Assembly: GCA_947044405.1 (NCBI GenBank)
Contig: CAMRHE010000021.1
Location: 12,069,860 to 12,133,859 of the forward strand
Direction: 5' to 3'
Source of the DNA: Leptodactylus fallax
Lineage: Eukaryota; Chordata; Amphibia; Anura; Leptodactylidae
Length of the DNA stretch: 64,000 bases
The notes beneath the pieces are model-generated. The model ran no database searches. It worked only from the letters and a program-made list of their open reading frames with translations, and was not told where the DNA came from. This document shows positions 1 through 11,700 of the stretch, one piece after another (positions within the stretch are counted from its first letter, which is position 1; each line of letters starts with the position of its first letter). Both the position numbers and the translations under genes were made by a program.

Positions 1-334
1 CACCTTGCCTGCAGAACAGGTGCAAGACCTGCAGTCACATCTACACTGCTGACAGTGTACCTGTCCCACAGTCACAACAGGTGCACAGAATTAGGGGGAC
101 ATTTTCCTGCAAGTCTTCCAATGTGGTGTATCTCATAATGTGTGTGCAATGTCCTACCACAGGCCTATATGTGGGGGAAACAGGGCAGAGACTCAGTCAA
201 CACATGAACTCACACAGATTCACCATTAATAACAGCAGAACAGATCTTCCAGTGGCCGCACATTTCTCCGGAGAAGAAGTCCACTCTATTGAAGATTTGC
301 GGGTTGTGGTTTTAATGGGACATTTTAAGACACA
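1..334 (+). pseudogene. Penelope-like element GIY-YIG endonuclease fragment
   Basis: The plus strand encodes a GIY-YIG nuclease module typical of the C-terminus of Penelope-like retroelements (PLEs). The landmarks are VYLI, then LYVGETGQRL, then an HR followed by a histidine-containing stretch. The fragment is cut by the window edge on the left and by a Tc1 fragment on the right. Its translation is identical, over about 85 residues, to the minus-strand PLE endonuclease near 2.38-2.69 kb, so the two copies are very close relatives or a recent duplication. No reverse transcriptase is attached here. Family knowledge: in PLEs this domain nicks target DNA. Confidence 0.85.
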
Positions 335-690
335 GGTCACAGGACAGAGGTTGAGTCAACTTTAATCCATTTCAACTGGCTGCAAGTGTGATTTAGTTAT
401 TGCCACCACCTGTTATGTGCCACAGGTAAGTAACAGGTGCTGTTAATTACACAAATTAGAGAAGCATCACATGATTTTTCAAAGGGTGCCAATACTTTTG
501 TCCACCCCCTTTTTTATGTTTGGTGTGGAATTATATCCAATTTGGCTTTTTGACAATTCTTTTTTTCCATTGAAGACAAATTAAATGAAGATATTATTAC
601 CAAAGCATTTCTGATTGCAATCATTTTCTGGAAGAAATTGAGTATTATCTGACAGAATTGCAGGGGTGCCAATACTTTTGGCCAGCACTG
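335..690 (-). mobile_element. Truncated Tc1/mariner element, 5' end only
   Basis: This stretch is the reverse complement of the 5' terminal region of the Tc1 at 2814-4435. It contains the outer motif near 'ccaatacttttggcc' and the inner copy near 'ccaatacttttgtcc', the two direct repeats of an IR/DR type terminus. It ends at CACTG followed by TA, the expected Tc1 boundary. The transposase coding part is absent, and the inner end joins the PLE fragment at about 332-336. Small differences from the 2.8-kb copy occur around the T-rich tract near 560-575. Confidence 0.85.
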
Positions 691-692
691 TA

Positions 693-1259
693 AATGTCTA
701 TGGCTGCTGTCAAACACTGTCTTTTTGTTGCAGTTTTTGTGAGCCAAAGCCAGAAGTGGATTCAGAAGGAATGGGAACTACTAAGAAAGAACTCGAAACT
801 CTCCTTCCTGCTGATTTTACTGCTGACTTTGGTGCAAAAAACTAAAGCAAAAGCTGCCACAAATAGACTGTGATACCGGTCTAAAGGCTTATTTAAACGT
901 CCGTTAGTTTTCACAGACCTTACAAAAAAGCCATTACAAAACAGTTGAGATATGCTCTGTTTTAGTACATTTTGTCGACCATTCTCCTCCATGGTGAATT
1001 GAGAATGAAATTACGATAAAGGGGTTATGCTGTAAAATAGAGCATAAATTGCTGATTGTTGGTGGTCTGACTGCTGAGACCCCTGAGAATGGGGAATGTT
1101 TTACCCCTGCTATGAAAACATCTGCAGAAAAGTATCCAAACCCCCTGGAGGACGCAGACATGCCACCATCTCGTTCACTACAATGAGAGTGCAGGAGATA
1201 GCTGAAGTCACCTAATTTCCATAACAAACAGAATTACATCACAATATCACACCATTATA
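693..1259. other. No gene; weak MITE-like remnant
   Basis: No coding sequence is supported. About 715-870 resembles, in degraded form, the foldback repeat seen at 40.66-40.87 kb and 45.91-46.12 kb: a 'tttttgttgcag' segment, then 'gagccaaagcca', then an A-rich inverted part. The rest shows nothing I recognise. Confidence 0.4.
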
Positions 1260-1274
1260 GATAACACCACTGAC
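1260..1274. repeat. 15-bp direct repeat, left copy (candidate target duplication)
   Basis: GATAACACCACTGAC is present here and again at 18660-18674 in the same orientation. The two copies bracket the whole PLE/Tc1/ERV nest. A 15-bp exact match at both edges is unlikely by chance and fits a target-site duplication of the outermost element. Confidence 0.65.
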
Positions 1275-1282
1275 TTCATAAG

Positions 1283-1420
1283 CAAAGGACCCAAAGAACT
1301 ATAAAACTTAACTTTTAATATAAATTACAATAATAAATATTTAAGACTGTCAAAAAAACAACACCAATTTAAGTGCACATAACAAACTGTGCTCTAGATA
1401 AAAGAGGAATGGGCTTACCC
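1283..1420. repeat. Left arm of outer inverted repeat
   Basis: This segment is the approximate reverse complement of about 18445-18600; both contain 'cactttaaattgg'-like and 'aagttaagttttatag' blocks in opposite orientation. It lies just inside the 15-bp direct repeat. It may be the end of an outer foldback element into which the PLE inserted, or part of the PLE's own inverted terminus. Confidence 0.6.
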
Positions 1421-1899
1421 GGACCTACTGAGAGATGTTAGAGACTCAACGGGACTTGCAGATGAAGGGCTGGTATAATTATGCCCTATCTCTCACCTAT
1501 GTCCCACAGTAACTCCTGTCCTCAGTTACAGGACCACTGCTGACACAAACGCTCCTCTGCACTCAGGGTGGAGTATCTACCTCTACAGCCCTACAACTAC
1601 CAAGCTCACTATGGAAAAATATGTTTGAGCAGCTTGAAGGGCTTCCACTCCCCACTGGGCTCATACTTAGAAATCCCCTGAGGATTGCCCACCCCCCACC
1701 TGGTCGGGACATGAAATGCATTGGTATGATGGAAATAAGGGAAACAGATCTAATTTGATAGGGAGATACAGGGAGAGCTCTGGGGACTGTCCTTGTTAGG
1801 ACAGTAGTTATTGTGGGACATAGGTGAGAGATAGGGCATAATTACACCAGTCCTTCATCTGCAAGTCCCGTTGAGTCCCCAACATCTCTCAGTAGGTCC
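1421..1899. mobile_element. Foldback element with about 100-bp terminal inverted repeats
   Basis: It starts GGACCTACTGAGAG and ends CTCTCAGTAGGTCC. The arms (about 1421-1525 and 1795-1899) are close inverted copies, with the block 'gccctatctctcaccta' readable from each end. No open reading frame is present. The matching site on the right flank of the nest (about 18450) carries only the outer TCAGTAGGTCC without the internal part, so the left copy appears to hold an insertion. Confidence 0.6.
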
Positions 1900-2140
1900 G
1901 ATAGTAGTATAATGTTGTACCGTGTTAGCCATAGAAAGTAGTGGAAGAGTGAAGAAATCAGGCGATACTTTTTAGAGGCTGAGTATATTTGATGGTGAGC
2001 TTTCGAGAGTACTAGCTCCCTTCATCAGACATGGTGTTATCCAAGAAACTGAAAATTCACAAACTTTTTATACACTAAAGACATGGACCTTCAAAGGATC
2101 TTAGAATACTTAAAAAAACAAAATGCAATATAAGTAGAGA
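1900..2140 (-). repeat. PLE 3' terminal region with hammerhead-like core
   Basis: Read on the minus strand, this is the 3' noncoding end of the PLE. It includes CTGATGA, a short GGGAG/CTCTC stem, then GAAA, followed by a tail with 'atggctaacacggtacaac' that I recall from PLE 3' ends. The same block occurs in opposite orientation at about 18.25-18.45 kb, so the PLE has inverted terminal repeats. PLEs are known to carry terminal repeats in direct or inverted arrangement and, in many cases, hammerhead ribozyme motifs. Confidence 0.6.
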
Positions 2141-2259
2141 AGTTCTTTACAACAGGTCGAAAAATAAACAATCTGGAAACTTGTGGGGCATGACGGAGAG
2201 ATCAGTAATTCTTGCTGTTATTTGTTTGCTATCAGGTGGTGATTTGTGACCCTCACAGT

Positions 2260-2811
2260 TCATACATAGTGTGACATGAAACTGGCATGAATATTAAGTC
2301 CAAATTGCAGAGTTTGAAATTTTTGCATTAACTTATATTCCCATTCCTTTCTCTCCCTCTGCGTCTTAAAATGTCCCATTAAAACCACAACCCGCAAATC
2401 TTCAATAGAGTGGACTTCTTCTCCGGAGAAATGTGCGGCCACTGGAAGATCTGTTCTGCTGTTATTAATGGTGAATCTGTGTGAGTTCATGTGTTGACTG
2501 AGTCTCTGCCCTGTTTCCCCCACATATAGGCCTGTGGTAGGACATTGCACACACATTATGAGATACACCACATTGGAAGACTTGCAGGAAAATGTCCCCC
2601 TAATTCTGTGCACCTGTTGTGACTGTGGGACAGGTACACTGTCAGCAGTGTAGATGTGACTGCAGGTCTTGCACCTGTTCTGCAGGCAAGGTGAGGTGCC
2701 ATTTTCAGTTGGGGCCTTCAGGGAACTCCGGACAATAATACGCCGTAGGTTTGGTGGTTCCCGAAAGGAAAGGAGAGGGGGGACTATGTCCTTGAGTCTG
2801 TTGTCCCGATG
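2260..2811 (-). pseudogene. PLE C-terminal part with GIY-YIG endonuclease
   Basis: This is the distal part of the PLE polyprotein: a linker, a Cys-rich stretch (CLQNRCKTC), then the GIY-YIG nuclease (VYLI, LYVGETGQRL). The frame is open to the stop at 2260-2262. It continues the frame of the RT fragment at 4439-5259, from which it is separated only by the Tc1 element inserted at a TA; the codons on either side of the Tc1 are in register. The role would be target-site nicking for retrotransposition. The element as a whole is dead because the RT part is broken. Confidence 0.85.
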
Positions 2812-2813
2812 TA

Positions 2814-4435
<1,622 letters not shown>

Positions 4436-4438
4436 TAG

Positions 4439-5259
4439 CACAGGTTGGAGCTCCTTGGCAATCCTTCGTAGGATCTCCAGCTGTGGGTTGTTTGTGACAA
4501 CTAGTGATACTCTGGCTTCATTCTAGGTCTCTTTATATGTGAGCAGACTGTCTCTGTTAATGGCTGCCGCTTTGTTTAATTGGTTGTCCGTCACTTTTGG
4601 TTTGTATCCCAATCGGAGAAATTTCGTCCTCAGATCCAGGAGGTGCTTGTCCAGGTCTGCTTTGTCAGAGCAAATACGATTGTATCGTAGAGCCTGGTTG
4701 TAAATAATAGATTGTCTTGTGTGCTTGGGGTGGAAGCTGTCGTTTCTCAGGTAGGCAGTTCTGTCTGTGGGTTTGTGGTATATTGATGTGAGTAGCCGGT
4801 GGTCTTTGATGTATATTGTGGTATCCAGAAAGTGGATTTCACTCTCTGAATAGCTAAGTTTAAGGTTGATGGGAGGGTGAAAGTCATTGAAGTCATTATG
4901 GAATTGAAGTAGGGCACATCTGGACCCCATTGAAGTTCCCATTTGCTGTAGATATAGATCCTCTCCAAAGGTAAAATAGTTGTGGCTAAGAATGAATTGT
5001 ATGAGCTGCGTTACTGGTTTTGTTGGGAGGTTTTTGTTTTTCCAGGTGTACCCGACATGCTGCAACTCCATCCGTGTAGGGAATGTTGGCATACAGGGAT
5101 TCCACATCCATGGTGGCCAAAATGGTACCCTCAGGTAATGGGCCCAGGGCATTCAGTTTGTTAAGAAGGTCAGTGTTGTCCTGGATATAGCTTGGAGTAT
5201 CTCTGACAAGGGGTTTTAGGAGATTTTCCACCCAACCTGAGATGTTTTCTGTCAGTGTC
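4439..5259 (-). pseudogene. PLE reverse transcriptase, central part, motif C deleted
   Basis: Read on the minus strand from the ERV boundary. It starts in LTENISGWVENLLKP, then ATMDVESLYANIPYTDG (RT motif A), then TFGEDLYLQQMGTSMGS (motif B region), then ESEIHFLDTTIYI and a KPTDRTAYL block typical of PLE RTs. The YxDD segment (motif C) that should follow motif B is missing, with an abrupt join near 4910. There is a frameshift near 5000-5045 and an in-frame TAG at 4523-4525. This is a catalytically dead relic. The frame continues across the Tc1 into the endonuclease part at 2811. Confidence 0.85.
5255..5259. repeat. ERV target-site duplication, left copy (GTGTC)
   Basis: GTGTC directly precedes the TGTAAAG start of the 5' LTR and recurs at 17515-17519 directly after the 3' LTR. 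Five bases is within the 4-6 bp range of retroviral integrases. Confidence 0.9.
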
Positions 5260-5656
5260 TGTAAAGGGAAGTGCTTACCACAAACATTAATATATATACA
5301 TTTGTCTATTATCTCAATCATTCCATTCAGAACTTCTGAGCATAAGTGTCTGCAGGCTACAAAACCTGTTTTCAAAGAGGGCCAGGAAGGCTTTTGTTTG
5401 AAAGGGTGGAGATGGAATATGCTAATGAGACCTTCATGGTGATGGTAATCAGCTTCCCTTGTTCAAAGAGAGTTCCACTGAACAAGGGACATTAGAAGTC
5501 AGATGGGGGAGGTAGGTCATTACCCCTGGGCCAAGGATCGATTTTAAGTGTTAGAGCGCCATCCCAAGACTCATAAGAAGTATTGCATCTAAACTTATAT
5601 TACAATACCAAGAGCCTGATTGGAGTGACAACATCTAGGTGGGTGGAGTTGTGGGC

Positions 5657-5664
5657 TATAAATA
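5657..5664 (+). promoter_or_regulatory. TATA box of the 5' LTR
   Basis: TATAAATA about 400 bp into the LTR, with AATAAA about 440 bp downstream. This spacing fits a U3 promoter and a long R/U5. The same box is at 16952-16959 in the 3' LTR. Confidence 0.65.
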
Positions 5665-5817
5665 TGATGGGCCAAAAGCCCCCTCTCTCTCTCTTCACCA
5701 GCCGCCTTGGGATATGGACTGACCAGCCTCACCTAATATACCACCAGAGCATAATAAGGCTTAAGTATAACTTTCTCTCTCTATCTCTCTATCCATCCAT
5801 CCATCCATCTATTATCT

Positions 5818-5868
<51 letters not shown>

Positions 5869-6095
5869 GTCACCCTCTAATTATCTGTATTACTACTGCT
5901 GTGTTCCTTACAGAAAGGGTCAGTTAGTAACTTGTCAGGGGTTGTGTGTGTGTGTATGTGTGTGTGTATGTAGCGATATCTGTAGGTTTTATATTCACCT
6001 GGGTAATTGGGTTCTGTATTTATGGAATTGCACTGTGTTAATACTGTTTTGTATTATTCTATAACCTAGTTCCATCATATTACAAGTGCATTAAT

Positions 6096-6101
6096 AATAA
6101 A
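6096..6101 (+). terminator. Poly(A) signal AATAAA in the 5' LTR
   Basis: AATAAA lies downstream of the TATA box in an AT-rich context. The functional copy for provirus transcripts would be the one at 17399-17404. Confidence 0.6.
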
Positions 6102-6247
6102 CGTATTTTATTATTGATATTGTGGGGTAAATTATCGTACATGCAAACCAGTCAAGGAAACAGATAAGTAGATATACCTAAGGAGAAAGGAGGGAAACTG
6201 GGATCAGGGAAGAATATTAATTATTAATAAGACCCAGATCTTTAACA

Positions 6248-6380
6248 TAATGGCGATCCAGCCAGGAGTGATGAATATTAATTATTAATATTCATCTTTA
6301 ACATAATGGTGAGCCAGCCAGGAGTGATGAATATTAATTATTAATATTCATCTTTAACATAATGGCGAGCCGGCCCGTAC
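6248..6380 (+). other. Primer binding site region, tRNA-Arg(ACG), in a 56-bp tandem
   Basis: Three bases after the LTR, TGG at 6251 begins a stretch complementary to the 3' end of tRNA-Arg(ACG): TGGCGAtCCAGCCAGGAGT, one mismatch by my recollection of that tRNA. A second copy starts at 6307 (one different mismatch, at the fourth base) and a third, partial copy at 6363 matches only the first nine bases. The repeat period is exactly 56 bp and includes a perfect 21-bp AT palindrome and the CTTTAACA that also closes the LTR. Only the copy at 6251 is in the canonical position. Confidence 0.8.
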
Positions 6381-6784
6381 TGTTTTAATATTTTTGCGTG
6401 TTGTCTTCTGGCAAAACTGTGTTATACCGTGAACTATCAAGTGGAGGGGCGTGGACAGGTAACATTGGTACACAGTGAAGTGTTGCGTTACGCTGTATGC
6501 CCAGATTGAAGTTTGCACGGCTAACCCAGTTTGCTTAAAGCTTCACTTAAAATAATTAATAACAGTGAACCTATTGTTTATTTGTATTTATCTGAAGGTA
6601 TTAACAATTGTCTGTTTCCTCCACAAACAACTCGCTGGGAGACTGAGAAATCCATTTGTGCCTCTGTAATATCAAAGTCAAGGTTCTTCAGGAGAAGTCC
6701 AGCTGGTCGGGAAAAGGCTTTCCGGTACGAAAAGGATACTTTTTTAAGCAGCAAAGGACAAGTAGAAGGACAACGGTGACCAAG
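6381..6784 (+). other. ERV 5' leader
   Basis: Untranslated leader between the primer site and gag. It would contain the packaging signal, which cannot be identified by eye. An open stretch at 6656-6784 runs into gag in frame, but the better start is the ATG at 6785. Confidence 0.5.
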
Positions 6785-8704
6785 ATGACAGCAGGAAAAG
6801 TAAGTATGGATTTCTCAACATTAAAACACCTAGCTAAACACAGTACATTCAACCCAGTACCACCCACAACCTATAAATCAGGAGAAATGTTGTGGTCTGC
6901 TTTGCTGGATCAGGCCTATGCTCATGATAAAAACTGCATTAGTAAACGGACAGTTTTTAACAAAACTTCCAAAAGATTACAAATGCTAGCGAAACTAGTG
7001 TATACTTTTGAGGATACCATTTGGAAGCCAGAGCATGCTGAGATCCTAGCAAACATGAAAGGGACAGTGGAGCGAGCTAACAATGCAAACTCCCACTGTC
7101 ATTGTTGTGTAGACAATGTCAAGCAGATTCACATGTTAGAAACTCAATTGAAAGATGAGGCACTTTGTATAATTGAGAGAGGAAAGGAGATTTGTGTGTT
7201 GGAATCCAAACTCTCTGACAAAGAGAATTATTATTCTGACATGGACAAAGAACTCCGTCGATTATACACTGAGAACAATCAGTTTAGAAGTAAAATTACT
7301 TCCACAGAAGCAATGTTAGTGACACTAAGAGAGGATGAAGCGGCAAAGTCGCAAATCATTGCGAATTTGCAGCAGATCATCTCTGACTTGTCACGGCCTA
7401 GTACTAACAGCACGGTACCCTTGCCAACTAAACAGATTTGTGTCTCAGGAATGGCACAGGAGGGGACTGGGGCGATCAGACCCACGGCTCCTGCGGATCA
7501 GAGATCCAATAGCCCATTTTGTGTTACTAGGACTCCAGTGGAGCGTGCACTACAATTCTCTCCAACACCTTTGGAGAGGAGAGACAGCGGACGCCTCCAT
7601 GGACAGGACTCAAATTGGGGACTAAGTAGTGGATGGGAAACTGTACATACGGCTTCCATCCTACCTACACATCCTGAAAGGTCAGTGGAATTTTATCCTA
7701 GCCATAACAACATGGAAAAGATAAATTTCCTGTTACGGATCTGCAAAGAGATCCCTAATGTATGACCCTAATACAGATCCATTTATAGCCTGTGATATGT
7801 TTGAAGGACATTGCAGGAAATATTCTGTGCCTCCAGAATATCGTATGGAGCTGTTTAAATTGTGGTTGCCTACACACCTCAACCAAAGGTATGAGGCAAC
7901 AGAGAGAACAAGTCCCAAGAATGGCCTATTTTATGATGAGGAAGAACGCCTTTCAATACTCATGAAACTGGCAACAAGACATTGGGATGTTACTCCAGAA
8001 ATCCTGACAAAATTCAAACCCACCTTACAGGACGAACCTTCGTCCCTCTGTGGTCGGTTTGAAGCAATGAACAGGAAGATCACAAAGGATCAAGGTATAG
8101 GAGTCCCACAAGGCATGGTTCGCATGTTTGTGTACAAATTCCCATACCTTGACACCGCAATTCGGCTAAGTGCAGCAAGGGAACCAACGCTCACTGATGC
8201 AGCCATGATTATTGAACAGTATAGACAAGATCTACTGCGCAATAAAAAGTCTGTGAAAATCAGGGAGCGTGGAAAGGTCCATGTCAAATCACAAGATGAA
8301 CGTGGACACCACACTAAGCCACACATGTCTGTCTACTCCACAGCTCCTCCAACAGAAAAGATGGGAGACATACGATGCTTTCTGGGTTTACAGGTTGGAC
8401 ACATTAAAAGAAACTGCCCTCAAGTAGTTCGCAATCGTACAAACCCAGTGAAAAATGTCAATAATAATGGTTTCAAGATGAAGCCTAATTACGCCAAACA
8501 AGTTGGGAAACAGATAGCAATCAGGGACATTTGCCAGAACAGGCACTGAAACATGTGGCACTTGTAAATGCCCCTGATAGACCAGAGGATAGAACATTAG
8601 GTGTAGAACATCATAAGTCTGCACAGAATGTTAAAACTCAGCAACCACAAGTGGCAGTACGTACCTCAGAGGTACCTACTGAGAATCTGGTGCAGATTGA
8701 CTGA
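6785..8704 (+). pseudogene. gag: ERV gag, two frame changes
   Basis: Structural polyprotein. I take the ATG at 6785 (context AAGATGA, MTAGKVSMDF). Residues of about 115-210 form a heptad-rich coiled coil, unlike the matrix/capsid start of most orthoretroviruses. The frame stops at TGA 7763-7765, continues in another frame from about 7758 to 8549, and the original frame is open again from 8489 to the TGA at 8702-8704. The middle part ends in a zinc knuckle of the CCHC spacing in which the second Cys position is Gly, followed by a basic tail. In-frame pol follows. The two shifts cancel and look like decay of a single gag frame, although a programmed shift at the ATGTATGA overlap cannot be excluded. 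Confidence 0.75.
6798..6805 (+). promoter_or_regulatory. Candidate splice donor inside gag start
   Basis: AAGTAAGT, a near-consensus 5' splice site, falls after the fifth gag codon. Several retroviruses place the major donor here so that env begins with gag leader codons. A pyrimidine-rich candidate acceptor, TTCTTTACCAG, ends at 12461. Joining these two as they stand meets a TAA in the env frame at 12471-12473, so either the acceptor differs or env uses its own ATG. Confidence 0.4.
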
Positions 8705-11700
8705 CGGTCAGGGATCCCTAAAGATCTGGCTCCAATATGTCACATCATACTGGATTCTTCAGGGAGACCCCACATTAAAGCCAGAATAAAAGACCACGAT
8801 ACCAAGATCATGCTCGACACTGGAGCAGAAATTTCTATTACCAATGTCAAACATGATCTACACCCCAACAGCCCTCAGTGTATGGTGATCGGATTTGATC
8901 ACCAACAAGGGGGGGTGAGAGCCCACAGGATAGATGAAGTTCTAGTTGAGCTTGACAGAAATAGGACCTTGAAGATCCCAATGTGGTATTACCCTGGTAC
9001 TGATAACATCATCGGTACCGATGTAATAACACAAAATGGATGGATAATCGATTTGGCAAACTGTATTGTTTGGAAGGGTCCAAGACGATCAAAGGTGTAT
9101 GTCATACAGCACCAATGTCTGGGACCACCCCTACCAGCAATTGAGAATTCTTCCAATGTGCTGGAACACAAATGGCCAGAGGTCTCACACAACATAGACC
9201 TTGAACCTATTGTGTTCGAATATCCAGACTTGTGGGCTCAAAGCAAAAATGATTGTGGAAGAATGGTTGGCGTTCAGGTGGACATACAAGGGCCAGACCC
9301 TCCACCTCAGCGTCAATACCGCTTTCCGCCTGAGGCAACACAATCAATTCTAGAGACAGTCCAAGACCTGGAAGTAAGGGGTGTGGTCATAGAGGGTAAT
9401 TCAAAGTGCAATAATCCTTTATGGCCTGTGAAAAAGAAGGGTGCAGGTGTTGAAACTACATGGAGGCTTACAATAGACCTTCGCATCCTTAATAAGTACA
9501 CCCCCATGTCTGCACCTGTGGTCGCTCAGACTCCCGACATAATGGCAAGGGTAAGCGGCAAAAGTCTTATATTCTCAACCATCGATGTCGCCAATGGATT
9601 CTTTTCCATCGAACTGACAGAGAGCTGCAGGTACAAGTTCGCCTTCACAGTGGGTAACAAGCAGTATATGTTCTGTGTACTGCCCCAGGGGTTTCACAGT
9701 AGTCCTACATATTTTCACCAGGCATTAGCGGCTGTATTAAGTGTGTTCTCACGGCCAGAATGTCTGCTGCAATATGTAGACGACCTTCTCCTTCACACAG
9801 AAACCATGGAAGACCATCTGGTTCTGTTGAAGGAACTGTTGGGACTCCTGGCCCAGGCTGGACTCAAGCTGAGCCCTCATAAGGCAAACTTGGCTAGGAC
9901 AGAAGTCACCTTCCTTGGTGTCCAGATTTCATATGGAGCCAAGGGCATCCTGGCTGCCCGAGTGGAAGCCATGGTGAAGATACCCAGGCCAGACTCTTTA
10001 CAGAACTTACGCAAGTTCCTAGGAGTAGCCAACTTCATGAGGGAGTTCATAGAGGATTTTGCCGTCAAAGCAAAACCACTCTATGAACTTCTTAGAGGGG
10101 AACAGCCTTCTCTGAAGGACTGGTCAGAGACACAGGAAGAGGCCTTTTCAACTCTGAAAAGAGATCTCTCATCCACCCCAGTCCTAGCCACCCCTCACCC
10201 AGAAGGAAAACTGGCCATACAAGCCCATGCTGGTGCAGAGTCTATTTCTACGGTCCTTCTTCAAAAGATAGGATCTGAGTATAGACCTCTAGGGTACTTC
10301 TCCAGGCTCCTTTCACCAGTTGAAAGGGGTTTTGATGAATGTGCTAAACAACTGACAGCCATACACTATGCGGTTAAAGCTACCGAGCAAATTGTGGGTT
10401 TCAGGCCCCTCACTGTACAGACTCCACATTCCCCGCTGGCACTCTTGCTTCGAGATACACTCCCTGGAGTCTCACAACAGAGATTTGGGAAGTGGATCAT
10501 GGAGCTGAGTGGGCGAAATCTGACAGTGGACCACAAAGCAAAATATGTTCTCTCCCAGTTGTTAAATATGACAGGGATAGAACATGATTGTGGTCAACTA
10601 ACGCAGGTCACTGATCCCCAGCTATTCAGGATGACCACTAATCCCGATGACAGAGTCATCTTTGTTGATGGCTCTCGATTCTGCTTGAACGGCACCTACA
10701 TGACAGGATTTGCAGTGCTGGATGAGACAATGGGTACTCAGAAGCTGGTAAAGTTGCCTGGTCACATGTCAGCACAACGGGCTGAACTGGAGGCCGTCAG
10801 AGAAGCCCTTCTCATTCAGCCTCCAGGGAATCGTACTATATATAGCGACAGCTCATATGTAGTCCGATCTCTCACTTTGCATCTGGACACTTGGAAACGA
10901 CGAGGGTTTGTGGACAGCCAAAATAAACCTTTAGCTCATGCCTCGGTCCTGAAAGAGTTGTGGGAATGGGTCATGGCACATCCTGGGAATGCTTCAATCA
11001 TAAAAATTCCAGCACACCAGAAGGGTGATAACCCTCTGATCCGGGGTAACAACAAAGCAGATGAGTCTGCCAAATTGGGTGCAGTGTCTGGAGTCCTCCA
11101 GGAATCAGACACTGAAGCCATACCCGTACACCAGATTAAAATCAGAAACAAACAACTCAAAGATGGTCCAGTGTCATTTGAAGAGGAACAGTCAAAGGAT
11201 CCTTTGCTGGCAGCACACCTTACCAGCCCACAAGATCCCTGGACAGTCCAACAGGGCATCTTGTGTTATGACACTGGAACCAAACCACTCCCTCTACCGG
11301 TGGTCCCACAGCATCTGCAAGCAGAACTAACAAGAGTCAATCATCAGTTGTTGGGTCATCTGAGTCGGGACAAACTTTTGACCCTACTCAAGGACAAATT
11401 ATACTGGCCAGGTATGTCCAAGACGGTAGAGGAAGTTACACAACAATGCCTGGTGTGTGCTCAGGTAAACCCAAGGGCATCCGCCCTGAAGCCAGTGTTG
11501 CAGCGGGTTCCTCCAGCGGAGGGACCATGGTCTACTTTACAAATTGATTACATAGGACCATTACCGGCAGGCAGCCGTAACTGTCGCTATGCATTGGTGG
11601 TGGTGGATGTCTTCTCAAAATGGGTAGAAGCCATCCCTACAGTAAATGACTCCGCTACTACTACTGCTCGGGTTCTGTGGGAGCACATTCTATCACGGTG

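Larger units (their letters stand above)
5260..6247 (+). repeat. ERV 5' LTR
   Basis: Starts TGTAAAGGG and ends TTTAACA; 988 bp. It carries a TATAAATA box, an (ATCT)n microsatellite at about 5815-5868, a short GT-rich tract and an AATAAA signal. It matches the 3' LTR at all but roughly a dozen bases, apart from microsatellite length and a segment of about 35 bp near 6160-6195 present only here. Confidence 0.93.

Noticed and set aside
5583..5927. Open frame in the LTR with a long Tyr-Leu-Ser-Ile repeat
   Set aside because: It is translation of the (ATCT)n microsatellite inside the LTR; the same occurs at 16878-17228.
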